Notes: a model not told the origin generated them from the letters alone. A stretch of DNA of 64,000 nucleotides from Hymenopus coronatus (GCA_030762935.1 CM060893.1:10336001-10400000), one strand, 5' to 3'; shown: positions 34,560-47,150, numbered from the stretch's first letter. A program made the numbers and translations.

Positions 34560-35850
34560 TTGAAGTGTGAACGTTTTACAGTTCTTATGTACTCTGAGAT
34601 GGATTAAAATTCTTAAAAGAGCCTCTAACATGTTGATGGTCATTCTATTTCTGGGTTTAGTCTTAATCACATTCATTACAGAAAATACCTGTTCAACTAC
34701 AGCGTTCTTTGGCGGCATTGAAAGAATACTTACGGCAAAACTAGAAATATTTGAAAAATTCTATTAACCTGCTGTATCAGTATGCTCATTTACAAGAGAC
34801 CAAAATTATGCAACATATGATTTAGTATTATTATCTTTCTTAAATTGCTGTGACCAATCAACAAATGGGAGGTTCCGCCATTTATTTTCTGCTTCTTGCA
34901 TTGGTTGGAGACAAATTTAGCGGCAAATCACAAATTCGGGACAATTTGTCCCCAGGCAAGTCATCAGTTGCAATTAAATTCACTTGTCTGAAAACATGAA
35001 AACTTTGAGGGAGACGAAGTTCTTGTTCCTTGCACAACCTTATTAAAATTCTAAAACATCGCTGTTTAATCATGTCAATGTTAGAAAGACCTTCAGTTTA
35101 ATTGCTTCCATGTTAAAACTTACACCCATATCAATAGCTTCAGTGGCTAAGAAAGCTAATTTAATGTCCAGTGCTTTAGTTACTATATTTATGTCATGTT
35201 CAAGAGATTTTTCTTGCTAATTCGTTCATGAATGAGGGTTTAAGAATCCCATTAGTTAAAGAGCGCAGGAGAATGTGCAACTCATAAGGAAGTCTTTAAA
35301 AACGCTATGTCCTCGCTTTGAAAACTTAAGTTACTTCTATTGAAATCTGACAGTATGGATTTTAAAAATACTAAATACAAATAATTTACATCTCAGACTA
35401 AGTTCTTGCTGAATAACATTTCTCCTTTCCTGCATTGTACTGACTTTTTTTCAGTTAAATTCATTGATCAAGTGTTGTTTTTACAGCTGAGAACCTGTTA
35501 AGCAATCTTGGGGTTGCCAATTGTACTAATTTGGTTGGGCCAATGCCATTGGTCAACAATTTGCAAATGTCGATAAATTTAGATTGCCTTAAAGAATCTG
35601 AACTAACCTAGCTGTATGCTTCACCTAATAAGAAATCTAATGAACTAGGCCTAATATTTTTGAGCTCTTTGTTCAAATTTATGTAGTATGTTAAATGACT
35701 GGAACACAGTGTGATTATGAAAAATGTGTGTGATTGTTTCATTTCTTGACATAAAACGTGCAATGTGGTTGCTGCGAGTGAGGTTTCTAGGACACCTATT
35801 AGTAGCCTGTGAACAAAATATATTTCTTAATTACATATTAAACCAAAGTA
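34560..35850 (-). pseudogene. hAT-type transposase relic
   Basis: Fragments read in order on the minus strand: LATPRLLNRFSAVKTTLDQ, YLYLVFLKSILSDFNRSNLS then FQSED, ALDIKLAFLATEAIDMG, WRNLPFVDWSQQFKK, YFWSLVNEHTDTAG, and MPPKNAVVEQVFSVMNVIKT then KPRNRM. The last piece is the hAT dimerisation domain (NAxVExxFSxMNxIKTKxRNRM). The wording resembles the ZNF862/KIAA1586-like group of domesticated and free hAT proteins. Frameshifts and stops between the pieces show it is dead; its terminal repeats were not found. Confidence 0.7.
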
Positions 35851-36527
35851 AAATTATCCATTCTCTAACTTAGATTCAATTAACGCAATTTAAAGTTTGC
35901 TACTCGTAGCTAAAATGACTACATGGGCACAGCGGAAGGAATGCTATTCTGACTGCACACTCTAAACTCCAAAATTGCTTCCAGCGAGTTAAACATTAAA
36001 AGAAATGCTGGTTTAAGGACGTCAATTACTATCATTGTAAAAGTGTTCATAACACGATTAATTAGTTTATCAATAATTATATAAAGCCTTATTCGAAACC
36101 CGATAGTTTTAAATTCTGACTATTTTAGTTTCTCCACACCCACATAATATTATGCAAAAGGTACTATAATGTAAGAATGTTTAAATCAGTTGAAACTTCA
36201 ACACTTGCACAGTGCAGAAATAAATGTTTGACGAGTACCCACCGAATAGGTACCAAATTAGAGAGTGATGTTGCCCTACTCAAATTTAAGAGACAGGCTA
36301 AAAGAATTTCTCAACAGAAGGAATTCGTAGATTTACAACAGTAGGTACATTAATTACTTTAAGGGCCAGACACATGAAATAGTATGCTGACAATGTTGTG
36401 ACGAACAGCACGTGAATCAACGCTTTGGTGTGAAGATGATTTGCCCTTTTCAAAATGAATAGCCGTGTAGCACTTATGTACAATCATGATGATATCATTA
36501 AGCACTAGAAAAGGTCTGAGGTATACC
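35851..36527. other. unrecognised stretch
   Basis: No repeat or gene recognised; some of it may be the rest of the hAT element. Confidence 0.4.
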
Positions 36528-37195
36528 AGTCACATAAATTTCTCTTCATCTCTGTTGCAATTTATTGTTAAATAGATTATTCTCCTATTTCTTTCATTCT
36601 CATCCAGATAAAATTAGCAGCAACAGCCGTATTAGAGTTTACCAGTAATGCAAAATCTAACCAGAATAAAGAGGTTTATCAGAAGCCTAGTCGCCCTCGG
36701 TGGTGTAATGTTTACCATGCTGACTTCATATACACAAGGTCGCGGGTTCAAACCCGGCGGAGGGTGTAAAAATCCTTAGCATGGCTTCCTTCGGAAGGGA
36801 AGTAAAACCGTTGGTCCCGTGTCGTAGATTTACGGCACGTAAAAGAACCTGAAGCCTGATAGAGAGGCCTCTGAGCAAAATTAAGCGGTATTTCCCGCCC
36901 AATTTAGAATGGGACGTTGAGAACCACAGTAGTTAAAGAGCGTCCATAAATAACACGCCATTTACATTTTCTTCAGAATCTAGTCCCAGAAAAGTCAAGT
37001 GAACCATTTTAAATGTTTTAATCAAAACTTTTAGAGCCTAAAAAAATGCAATTGTTCGATTATTTTACTATGTAAAAGGTGGCAGGGAAGGGGATTTTCT
37101 TGAAAATCTTCGTGGTAGATACTGAACTTAGTATTTAATGGGCTCTTAGTTTTGAAGCGTAACAGTCCACGTCCAGAAATACACTCCGGCCTTTA
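36528..37195 (+). mobile_element. R1 repeat, decayed, carrying an S1 SINE
   Basis: The 5' end ('catctctgttgcaatttatt') continues to 'gaggtttatcagaagc', breaks for the SINE (36690-36971), and resumes with 'tcccagaaaagtcaagtg' and 'ggggattttcttgaaaatct'. The 3' palindrome is lost. Confidence 0.75.
36690..36971 (+). mobile_element. S1 SINE, complete, inserted in R1
   Basis: Head tcgccctcggtggtgtaatg; B-box region GGTCGCGGGTTCAAACCC; full body to 'aacacgccatttacatttt'. Imperfect target duplication: tcagaagcctag (36679-36690) against ttcagaatctag (36972-36983). Confidence 0.9.
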
Positions 37196-37199
37196 TCTA

Positions 37200-38372
37200 G
37201 ATCAAGGAAGTCATGTATTATACTGAGATCGAATATGTTGAAAATAGTTTAAATGAAATTAAAGTGGTCAGCTCTAACATAGTTGACACAAAGTTTGGGG
37301 TACCCCAGGGTTCAATTTGGGGTCCCCTATTATTTCTACTATACATTAACAACTTAGCCGAAAATAGTCACCTTAGTAATACCAAATTTACGCTCTTTGC
37401 AGATGATACTAGCCTGCTAATTTCTGGGAAAAACGAACTCGATCTTAAATCAAACTCTGATACGGCAACTGAGTATGTTGTTAATTGGTTTAAAGGCAAT
37501 AGGCTTGTTACTAATAAAAATAAAAGTTTAGTAGTAGGATTCCATCATAAAGTGAATAAAAATGTAAATTTTCCTGAAGTTTACTTAGATAATGAATCAG
37601 TAACTATCAGAGAAAAAATTAAATTTCTTGAGGTGTGGGTTGATAGTAATCTCAATTGGGGAATTCATGTTGAATCGTTATCAAAAAAACTAAGCCAAAT
37701 TTGTTTTGCTTTATACACTCTAAGATCATCGGTTAATCTTGATGTACTTAAAATAGCCTATTTTGCTTATTTTCACTCTCACTTAACCTATGGTATAATT
37801 TTTTGGGGAAAATCAAGCCATTGTAATCGAGTCTTTCTAATCCAAAAAAAGGCAATTAGGCCTTTCTAGTACTACTAGCTGTAAACCTCATTTTAAATCG
37901 CTAAATATCTTAACAGTTCCATCAATTTATCTTTATGAAATGCTTGTATTAACCCACAAGCAGGTAAACAGTTTTATTACTAATGCGGACATCCATAACC
38001 ATAATACAAGAAGTAAATTAAACCTTCACAAAATAGGGCATAAGAGATCCCTATATGAGAAAAGTTTTTATCATAGTGGTATTCAATTGTATAATAAACT
38101 CCCTACCACCTTTAAGCAGTTATCCTCTGTGGCAATATTCAAAAGGAAATTAAAGAGATTCTTAATTCTAAAATGCTTTTATTCAGCGAACGAATATCTG
38201 GAGATGACTTAGTTTACTAGTTTTATTTCAAGTTTGAAATAGAATTCTAATATTGTAAATATCTGTAAGTAGTAACTAGTATAAGTATATTTTGTGATTA
38301 TTATGTAATTCCTATTGACGAAGCCGATATTTCTGTAATGAAATCACATGGTGAATAAATTGAATTGAATTG
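37200..38372 (+). mobile_element. LINE (non-LTR retrotransposon), 5'-truncated, frameshifted
   Basis: The first frame (37213-37869) has the reverse transcriptase palm: FGVPQGSIWGPLLFLLYINN and the catalytic FADDTSLL (F-A-D-D), then the thumb (KFLEVWVDSNLNWGIHVE). A one-base shift near 37860 ends it; the next frame continues GLSSTTSCKPHFKSLNI to the C-terminal HNHNTRSKLNLHKIGHKRSL and LYNKLPTTFKQ tail, stop 38210-38212. The 3' end finishes in repeated TTGAA, as in CR1/jockey-like LINEs. The endonuclease and most of the fingers are missing, so it is a dead-on-arrival copy. Confidence 0.9.
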
Positions 38373-39233
38373 ATAGTCTAAAACATCCCCGTCAAACTCC
38401 ATTGACCGAATTGGACTCGTATTCCGCTGGCTGCCGTATGAGAACAGTTGGAGGCACTAGTGTGCCTGAAAGAACTTCCCATAACTACCCTGCGCATTCT
38501 CATCATTCTTCGTCATTGTTTTCTGTTATTCTGCGGATGCTGAGCCATGTTTGAAATTATATTTTATGTATAGTTTCATTGTTGAACTGCTTCGTTTTAC
38601 TCTTGCCAAATCTGTTATTTTTATCTTATTTATTATCTTATTTTTATAATACTAGAAGTTTTAAGTTCGCCAAAGTTTAGAAACTCCAAGAACTATCGCA
38701 AAAATGAGGAGATCGCATCTATCGCAAAATGGCGAGAAAGATCTTGTAAGCACCAAAGAAATGTGCGAATAGTATCTAAATTAGCCCTAAGGTAAGTGAC
38801 TACCAATATAATCTTACATTAATTGCACATTAATATGTATTTGAAAGCAAAACTGACAGTGCAAATACATATTGTAAATTAAATGTAGATGTGTATATAT
38901 CCAAACAAATCACGATTACTGTCAATCTCTAAACTTCTTAAAGCTCACGTGAAATAAAAATATAAGCCGCAATGTGTTCATTCTGTAAAGATTGATGCTG
39001 ATACTAACTGCTTTGTTTCTCATTGTGTATAAGCCACATCAAAATTGAGTACTTTTGCTGCTGTTATAACAATGCAAATAACGCCAGAAAATGTAAGTGT
39101 TTATAAATTGCATTATCTTTTGAACACACAGTTCAATAAATAATACCTATTTATCATTAAATATTTGAAAAGTTACACGCATTGATTAATGGCAAAAGAT
39201 GCAGAAAGTGATATATTAGATGAACAAACAAAA
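38373..39233. other. unrecognised stretch
   Basis: Slightly less AT-rich at its start (38390-38550); no gene, repeat or domain recognised. Confidence 0.4.
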
Positions 39234-39512
39234 GTGGTTACCATGCTAACTTCATATGCCCAAGGTCGCGGGTTCAAACCCGACGGAAGACGATGGATTT
39301 TTTTCGGGTGTAAAAATCCTTAGCATGGCTTCCTTCGGAAGGGAAGTAAAGCCGTTGGTCCCGTGTCGTAGATTTACGGCACGTAAAAGAACCTCAAGCC
39401 TGATAGAGAGGCCTCTAAGCAAAATTAAGCGGTCTTTCCCGCCCAATTTAGAATGGGATGCTGAGAACCACAACAGTTAAAGAGCATCCATAAATAACAC
39501 GCCATTTACATT
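39234..39512 (+). mobile_element. S1 SINE, nearly complete
   Basis: Lacks only the first bases of the head (starts gtggttaccatgctaacttc). The B-box region is intact and the body ends 'taacacgccatttacatttt'. Confidence 0.88.
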
Positions 39513-41560
39513 TTAATAAACATAACCTACATCACTGCCTTCCTTTATATTGCAAACTGATTAAAATAAGGACATGCTCTTAAAATATTGGGCTAAAAAT
39601 TAAGTCAGAAATCAAAGCCTGTAGTAAAGAGTATTTGTTGATTTTCGTGATAACTGAATTTAAGTGCCCACCACATAGCATCTGACAGCGTATATATTTT
39701 TTTCAAGCACAGATGGTTGAGAAAAAAAAAAAATGTACATCTTTATAATACACATATAAACATTTTTATTTAATAATGCCTATGTTTAAAGCACTTTCGA
39801 ATTTCTAATTCATAATAATGATGCTGATGGGATGGCATTACCTACAGTCCTTTCTGCTAAACACATTATGCATCTTTTCCTCTATTTCGATTTCCCATGT
39901 TTGCTTCGTCTTTGTGAAGGTAAGAATTACCCTGGAAGCCACAGATGACTAAATTCTAATTATTAATATTTAAAAAAGTTTGTTCTTGTTTTGACATTCT
40001 AATATTGAATTTATCACAAATTTCCTAGATTATTTCTGTCAGCATTTCTAGTAGTCTGGTTGCCAGTGTTTACACCTAACAATAATGATTATTATTATTG
40101 TTGTTATTGTCATTATTATTTATGTACTAATCAATGTGTTATACTTCTTTCAGATATAGATCTGGCTATGAGGTTCCAGCAAATATAACATGATGAACTG
40201 CTATGTTGGAAGATGCACATAAATTACTTTCTGTGAAGATTAGCATGGTCTTAGTATTGCATAGAGGTTGTTCAAAATAAAACTATTTGTTATCAGGACT
40301 TTAGTAAAGCATGGTACAAGTGAAATGCTTAAGTTGTGCTATACTACCTTGTAAAACAGTAATGGAAATTGAAATTAATTTAGAGCCATTTTTATGCCTT
40401 ACACAAGAATGCAGAAGTACTTCACTTTGCACGTTTTCAAATATTATGGTTATAAAAATAAACATAATAAATCTCAGGGTAAAATATCAAACCTCACGCC
40501 ATATATTTCCATATTAGGTAAATAAGTTCAACTCTGTTCTGTGGTTTAGAGACTAAGACAAAGTTTTCATACATAGGTTTCAAATACATTTACACCAATA
40601 GTAAATACAGAGTATCATTCTGGGGATCTTGCAATCATAGTATCAACAATGATTTTAAAATTAATTATATTTGTACCTGTCATAATATCAGATAAATGAC
40701 TTTTAAACAATGAGATTATACCATTATAATTATTCAAATAAGTAATTCATTAAAAAAAAAAAAAATTATCTAAAAATTTAGATTTGTTTACACAAAGAAC
40801 TCCACTTTACTTAGCAAACCAATAAGAACATACAATAATTTATATTTAAATAGTTACATATTACATACTGTCTAAAACAGTATAAGGTCTTATTTTAAAT
40901 ATGGTTTAAAGAATACAGAATATTACCCACAAAATCCCTAAATGTAATTCCTGTTTCTGTATATGAACTTATTTGCTCTTTCATTACAACAATAATTAAT
41001 GGAACAGTCTACATGAATGTGGAATAGCGAAACCTTAAAGATGTTAAGATGCGAGTTTTGTGTAGGGATTAATTTCTCTAAACTGTATAAAGTCAAGTGC
41101 TATATTTGAACCAATCATGAGCTGAAATATTTTTAAAAATCTTGTTTTTTATCCACAAATTTTGTTGCAATAATTGGAATACAATAAGAAAATTGCCATT
41201 ATTTTAATTATTATTATTATTTTTTTTTTCTTTAGCTTAACATCCTTTAACCTGGTTGGTCATATCGGGCGATGAATAAAATTGGTGAAATAATGCTCAA
41301 ATGATCTTGAGTTACGTGGAGCTTAAAGTTACTTGGCGCTCTTCTTCTCAGGATAAGGGAAAACTTAGAAAAAAAATATATATTTTGTTGGATTTGTTCT
41401 TATATTTAAAGAAATTACTTATTTAAATGTTGCATTTTTAAACACTTAAGTATCAGCTGTAGAATGTCGGTCATCAATTACAAGAACAAGGCATTTCATA
41501 AGCTCATCTCTGTGCATCAATTTAACCTTAAAGCTGCACAGCTGTACACTTTTATGATAG
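39513..41560. other. 2 kb without recognised features
   Basis: AT-rich, with short A/T runs and an ATT-rich patch near 40085-40125. The 68-codon frame at 40311-40517 has no recognisable domain. Confidence 0.45.
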
Positions 41561-42140
41561 TTATTTGATTTATTGTAACTAGATTACATTGTATTAAATT
41601 ATACTATTTACACAGCAATAAAAACATGAGCAAGGTACAGTAATTCATAACATAATTAATTTTTTCTGTAATTGGATCAGGTTGTAAAAATGTACTGTTT
41701 ATATAGCAATAAAAATGAGTGAGGTGCAAGAAATACATCGATTTGACAACAAAATTTACTTCAGTTATTTTAATTCCATCAGAATGCTAAAAGTTATATT
41801 TACATAAGAGTAAATGTAAGTAAAGTATAGGAAATATAACCCTGTGGCAACCTAATCCATTGGATTAGAAAGTAATAAAATTTTACTATTTACAGTAAAC
41901 TTAAATGAGGTACAGCTAATACACTCCTGTAGCAACATGTCACTTGAATTTCTGTATACATAGCTGAAAACTTGAGTGAGGGACAGAAAATATACTCTTG
42001 TGACATGTCACTTTAATTTATGTAATTAGAATCAGAAAGTATTAAATTATTCTATTTACATTACACTAAACATGAGCAAGGTAGAAATAATATGCCTATG
42101 TGACCAAATAAGTCACTTGAGTTTCTGTAATTGATTTAGG
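41561..42140. repeat. degenerate minisatellite, 80-105 bp period
   Basis: The pair 'actatttaca...gcaataaa' and 'catgagcaaggtacag' recurs in altered form near 41603, 41693, 41798, 41886, 41967 and 42050. 'gacatgtcacttgaatttct' type blocks lie between them. Confidence 0.6.
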
Positions 42141-42594
42141 ATGCAATAAAATACACCATCATTTTACTTTTCCACATGAAACAGATTTTTCTCTATATAA
42201 AGTAATGAGAAGTTTGCCACTAAAACATTTTCCAAAAAACATTTCCTTTCTAGCAGATACAATGCACTTGCAAACAATCTGCTAACTAGCAGGAAAGAAT
42301 AATCTAAAAAACTATAAGGAATACATTCATCCTACTGTATATCTTCATTCCAGCGCCAGTGTTGATAATAAATCCAAGTTAAATTACTTATTTGCTACTT
42401 CTCTCAGCTTGGTGCAGACCATAACCTGTTGAACAGTAACACAAAACATAACATACTACTAAAACAGTGAAGGTTATAAGAAAAAAGAGCGTTTGGCTAT
42501 CACATTAAATTATATATCATAAATGTCAATTAAGTCCATATTGCCAAGTCATGTTTACAGTTTTTTGATTTTGCAAGGTATTATAAAAGGAGAA

Positions 42595-42874
42595 AAAAAA
42601 ATAGAAATGGCGTGTTATTTATGGAGGTTCTTTAATTGCTATGGTTCTCAGCACCCCATTTTATATTGGGCATGAAAGACCCATTAATTTTGCTCAGAGG
42701 CCTCTCTATCAGGCTTGAGGTTCTTTTACGTGCCATAAATCTACGACACGGGACCAACAGAAGCCATGCTATGGATTTTATACCCAAAAAAATCCATCTT
42801 CCTCCACCGGGTTTGAACCCATGACCTTGGGTATATGAAGTTAGCATGGTAACCATTACACCACAGAGGGCGAC
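42595..42874 (-). mobile_element. S1 SINE, complete
   Basis: Tail at the low end; head at the high end with GGGTTTGAACCC. Target duplication TATAAAAGGAGAA (42582-42594) against TATAAAGGGAGAA (42875-42887), one mismatch in 13. The block 'ggctttacttcccttccgaa' is deleted. Confidence 0.9.
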
Positions 42875-42887
42875 TATAAAGGGAGAA

Positions 42888-43781
42888 GAGGAATAACTGA
42901 AAGATTCTCCCTTTACGCAACAGGGGATGTATAAAAGGAATTAAATCTAAAAGACATGGAAATATATTTTTTGCTTACGTTTAATAATGAAAATAATAAA
43001 AGTTATTGTGGTAATTTCTTCTAATATACTAAATAAAACCTTCTTTCTCAATTACCTAACTCTAACTATTAACTAAATCTAAGAACATATGAATAATATG
43101 TGAATAGTTGTATGCCCGATATGAAGAGAAAAACAATTTTAAGCAAGTTTCAGCAGTTCTGCTGATAATCTTTTATCACTACTCACATGCTAAACAAAAG
43201 ATAATCAAAGTGACGTCCATCTCTCATTCTTCTAGCACTGATCCAGACAAGAAGCCTTGTTGGCTTGAAATTGGCCCTGATACATTCCACCTTGAGCCAA
43301 CGCCTCATCTATGTAATCTGTGGTCAGATTACAGCTTTCTCACATCCTGCTGGACATTAATCTTTCTATCCTTAGCTTAAGGATGTGGCCTCAGGTGCTC
43401 AAAATCGGAGCTGTATTTGTTCACATTAATTATTACAATTGTGAAAGTATGACCTTTTAGATATGTGAGAATATAAAAATGTCAGGGTTATACTGTGGTT
43501 CCCTTCTGTATATTTTTTGAGAGTGATTAATGAAGCTGAATTACTGCAGGTATGCTATATCTTTAAAATATAAATCATTGATGTCCAATAAGCACATATT
43601 TGTATGAATTTCTCCGTTTTTGATTCAAATTATCTACTTTTAAAGTAAAGAAAAATGTAATCATTCTCAAATGAATGACCTAACCTTTTGAAATTTGAAG
43701 AAGCCTTAACCTCTCATGACGGGTTTAATGCCAGTGCAGCTTTTTCTCTTCATGAATTAGACTATGCCTCTTCAAATTTGA
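42888..43781. other. 3' flank of zinc-finger exon C
   Basis: No repeat recognised. Directly after the stop at 43782 the minus strand still reads SNLKRHSLIHEEKKLHWH to a stop near 43725, the former end of the last finger. The plus frame 43108-43380 has no domain. Confidence 0.5.
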
Positions 43782-44499
43782 CTAATTAGTAAAGCTCTTG
43801 TCACAAGCTTTACACTGGTGTGACTTCTTATTCTCATGAAGCAAAGCATGCCTTTTTAAATGTGTCAACAAAGTAAAGCTCCTATCACAAATTTTACATT
43901 GGTGTGGCTTCTTACCTTCATGAATCAAATTATGATTCTTCAAAGTTGTCAGCCGAGTAAACATCTTATCACAAATGTTACAGTGATGAGGTTTCTTACC
44001 CTCATGAATCATATTATGAATTTTCAAATGTGACAGCATAGTAAAGCTATTATCACAAGTTTTACATCGGTATGGCTTCTTACGTTCATGAATCAAACTA
44101 TGTCTTTTCATATTTGACAACTGAGTAAACCTCTTATCACAAGTTTCACACTGGTGTGGCTTCTTACCCTCGTGAATTAAATAATGACTTTTCAAATTTG
44201 ACAACCGAGTAAGGCTCTTCTCACAAATGTTACACTTGTGTGGTCTTTCACCCTCATGAATCAAATTCTTTTTTCCAAAGTGTAAATCCTTGTTATGAAT
44301 TTTCCCACAGTGAATACATTTACCATATTGTTCTGAATGAACATGTCCTGTAGTTTGTATTTCTGTGACATCACTTCCCTGACTTTCAAATTTAGGATGA
44401 TCCTTTCCATTAGAAAAGCTTGTGTTTATTCCTGAATCTTCAGCCAAGGACAATGGTGACATACAACTGCTATCACTAGAAACTGCATCCTTGCATAAA
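43782..44499 (-). CDS. Zinc-finger terminal exon C, last finger truncated
   Basis: Encodes 238 residues from an acceptor (cctgtatttcag) at 44500-44501. The exon begins with a base that completes a codon, then LCKDAVSSDSSCMSPLSLAE, in line with LDMEAV and LDTDEM of genes A and B. It carries one degenerate finger (CIHCGKIHNKDLHF), five regular C2H2 fingers joined by HEGKKPH-type linkers, and a sixth that stops at CKACDKSFTN. No N-terminal exon lies between it and gene B. Its phase fits the gene B micro-exon (AG plus T gives Ser), so it may be an alternative 3' end of gene B (389 residues predicted). It could instead be a dying gene. Confidence 0.75.
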
Positions 44500-44884
44500 C
44501 TGAAATACAGGAGGATTTAGCAACAATAAGAACAATAATCAGATAATTGCATCTAAAAATACAATCTAGATTTGTTAATAATAGGTGCATGCTCAGAAAT
44601 GTGACATCTCATCCATTACAGTTATAAATTCACTTCACCCAACTATGCTGTTCATTAAAATTGAATTAACTTTTTTAACCATAATATAATTAAATGATTA
44701 ATAAAAGCCTGAATATAAAAAACATGTTGATGGCAAAACCACTCTGATATTTGTGGCAATACAACCAGTGCTTGTTATGTGCCATAAGACAGATTTCAAC
44801 TTCCAGGTTTATTTTAACTACCATCCAAAGTAGTTTTATTAGTAATTGAGTTGATTAAATTTGGCAAGAAAGTATAAAATATTT

Positions 44885-45071
44885 CTCATAGTGCTTAGTG
44901 CCCACTTTACTACTCTGGCACCAGAGGTGATGACTCTGATGATACATGGAATAAAGATGGAGCACCATTGGAATGCAATAGCAGGGAAAATCGAGAACCC
45001 AGAGAAAAAATGCCCCTGAGCCACTTTAATCACAAATCCTATAGTTGCCTGAGATTGAACTTGTGCTGCCT
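44885..45071 (-). mobile_element. S3 SINE, truncated
   Basis: Family blocks 'gatgatacatggaataaaga' and 'tggagcaccattggaatgca' in the orientation whose head lies to the right; the head is missing. Confidence 0.7.
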
Positions 45072-45104
45072 TGATGAGAGGGGAGTTTGATTTATTTTGT
45101 TTTG

Positions 45105-45325
45105 ATAGTGTTTAACATCTGCTTTTACTACTTGTGGCACTGCAGGCGAAGACACTGGTGATACATGGAATGAAGACAGAGAACCACTGGAATGCGATGC
45201 CAGGGAAACCAGAGAGCCCAGAGAAAACCTGCTCCTGTGCTGCTTTGTCCACTACAAATCTCACATGCAGTTGCTTGGGAACTAACCCTAGCAGTTTAGG
45301 TGAGAGGCAAGTGGTTTTCCAAATA
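45105..45325 (-). mobile_element. S3 SINE
   Basis: Runs from 'gtttaacatctgcttttact' to 'ggtgagaggcaagtggtttt', where the reversed tRNA-like head begins and breaks off. Confidence 0.75.
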
Positions 45326-45488
45326 TAAACCTAGATCTTGGTAAAGCACATATTTATGAAATACATTTTTTCACCTTTAACTAGACCCGAGATATTTGTT
45401 GCAGTAGACTTGAAATTTCAAATAATTTATACAGTTTTAAACTGCTTATAAATGTAAAAAGAAGCTAGTAACAGTGAAGAATAACACA

Positions 45489-45588
45489 AATATTAATATA
45501 AAAATAATAGTTGCAACCAATCTTCAATTGCAAGGATTCCAAAAGATAAGTGAAGATTGGTTGCAACTATTATTTTTATATTAATATT
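45489..45588. repeat. perfect 38-bp inverted repeat
   Basis: 45489-45526 is the exact reverse complement of 45551-45588, around a 24-base loop. No target duplication or coding sequence is evident. Confidence 0.9.
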
Positions 45589-45730
45589 TTAAACTGCTGT
45601 TTGTTTGACATAATGTCAAAGAAACAGTATGAAATTTTCTTGTGTGAAATGTTCCATCCGTTATATTGGCTGCTGATTTGTGTATAGTATATTTGCCTTG
45701 TTAATAACTGCTTTGTTACATTTTCTTGAG

Positions 45731-45990
45731 TCTGCTCTGTGGCTGAATGGTTAAACCACTCCCCTCCCCTCTGTTCCATGGCCGAGGGTTAGACCACTTA
45801 CTTGCCTCTCACCTAAACTACCAGGGTTAGATCCCAAGCAATTGCATGTGATATTTGTGGTAGACAAAGCAGTGCAGGAGCAAGTTTTTTCTGGGTTCTC
45901 TGATTTCTCTGTCATCGTATTCCAGTGGTGCTCCATCTTCATTCCATGTATCACCAGTGTCTTCGCCTGCGGTGCCACAAGTAGTAAAAT
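45731..45990 (+). mobile_element. S3 SINE, with doubled head
   Basis: Two tRNA-like starts in a row (ctctgtggctgaatggttaa at 45732 and atggccgagggttagaccac at 45779), then the B-box-like cagggttagatccc and the body to 'caagtagtaaaatcaggtgt'. This copy shows the orientation and the tRNA origin of S3. Confidence 0.75.
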
Positions 45991-46192
45991 CAGGTGTTAT
46001 AATGTATCTGTAAAAGATGTACTATATCAAGGAGTTAAGCTTTTTAACAAATTACCTCCAGAAATTAAAGTAGTTGTAGAAGTGTCAAAACGACAATTTA
46101 ACTTAACATTGAAGTTACATCTACTAAATAGATGCTTATATAATTTGGATGAGCTAAAATATGTGATTCAGTATAAATGTGTATATGTATAG
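45991..46192 (+). mobile_element. LINE 3' coding end, fragment
   Basis: Reads VKDVLYQGVKLFNKLPPEIK, then FNLTLKLHLLNRCLYNLDEL, ending at a stop at 46190-46192. It matches the pattern of the C-terminal tail seen at 37940-38212 (SGIQLYNKLP...FKRKLKRFLI). Everything upstream is absent, replaced by the S3 SINE. Confidence 0.7.
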
Positions 46193-46285
46193 AATATTTC
46201 TGAGTTAGGTTTGTAACACTTAAGTATTACTCACATATCACATATGTGATACTTAAGTATTAAAAACTCAACTCAGAAATATTCT
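46191..46285. repeat. long hairpin just after the LINE stop codon
   Basis: AGAATATTTCTGAGTT at the left is reversed exactly at the right end, with a further inner stem (acttaagtatt blocks) meeting at cacatatcacatatgtg. It could be a 3' structure of the LINE or a separate insertion. Confidence 0.75.
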
Positions 46286-46409
46286 ACTTATATCACTGTT
46301 CCAAAACACCATCTCATTAAAATTGTTGTATATATGTATGTAATGACATGTCCAAACTCATTGTATTGATAAACTGGATGAACTAAATATTATCATTATC
46401 TTTTGCAAT

Positions 46410-46968
46410 GTAAAATTTGCATGGAACCATTTGCAAAAGTTTCTATTTTCTCAAAAATGATTAACAATTTTGATTTAAATACCATACATTAAAGAATTTA
46501 TATGATAAATAAAGTAAACATCTCAAATTTTCTGTGATTAACCTCTGAAACTTTGTTCTGAAGGTGTTTTGTATAAATCGCATATGAAAGCAATAGGAAA
46601 AAAAAAAAAAAAAAAAATTCAAATTACCCTTTTTGTGATATAAGCTGCTTTCAAGATATTCATTATTAATTGTTCAAATTGTAGAATACTTTGTCATTAT
46701 TTTAAAGCTGTATACATTTTTCAGTCATTTCTCACAAAGGCATGGAAACAGTATGGAACTTCAAGACTAGCATAAAGCATCTAGTTCTTAAATATTTGAT
46801 TAGTACATTCGCTTTGAATGTATAATGATATGTGTAATGAAGCTATTTATAGAAAGATTTATTTTGATTAAAATAAAATATGTAGAAAAACAAGTTTTCA
46901 TAACACTACTTATTAATAAATGAATTGAGTAAGAAGGCCATGAGAATGTAATGCGCCAGATTTTTTTG
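46410..46968 (-). mobile_element. R1 repeat, diverged, hairpin end missing
   Basis: Recognisable by 'tctcaaaaatgattaacaat', 'catctcaaattttctgtgat' and the 5' terminal remnant 'gaatgtaatgcgccagattt'. It carries a 19-base A-run. Confidence 0.65.
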
Positions 46969-47150
46969 TTTTATTCAAGCAGGTCTTCTACAATTGTGAC
47001 ACAAAGGTAAATCTTCATAATCAGAATCCATGTGATTACTGATGTTAACAAATGCATGTTACTGCTTATGTCGTGGAGACAGAGACAGAATGTTGATGGC
47101 AATTCCAAATACACATATGATTCAACAAGTTTTAGATTACATGTTTAGTG

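Noticed and set aside
39252..39473. Frames on both strands of S1 copies with similar proteins (LILLRGLSIRLEVLLRAVN and others)
   Set aside because: By-products of the SINE body; present in both orientations at each copy.
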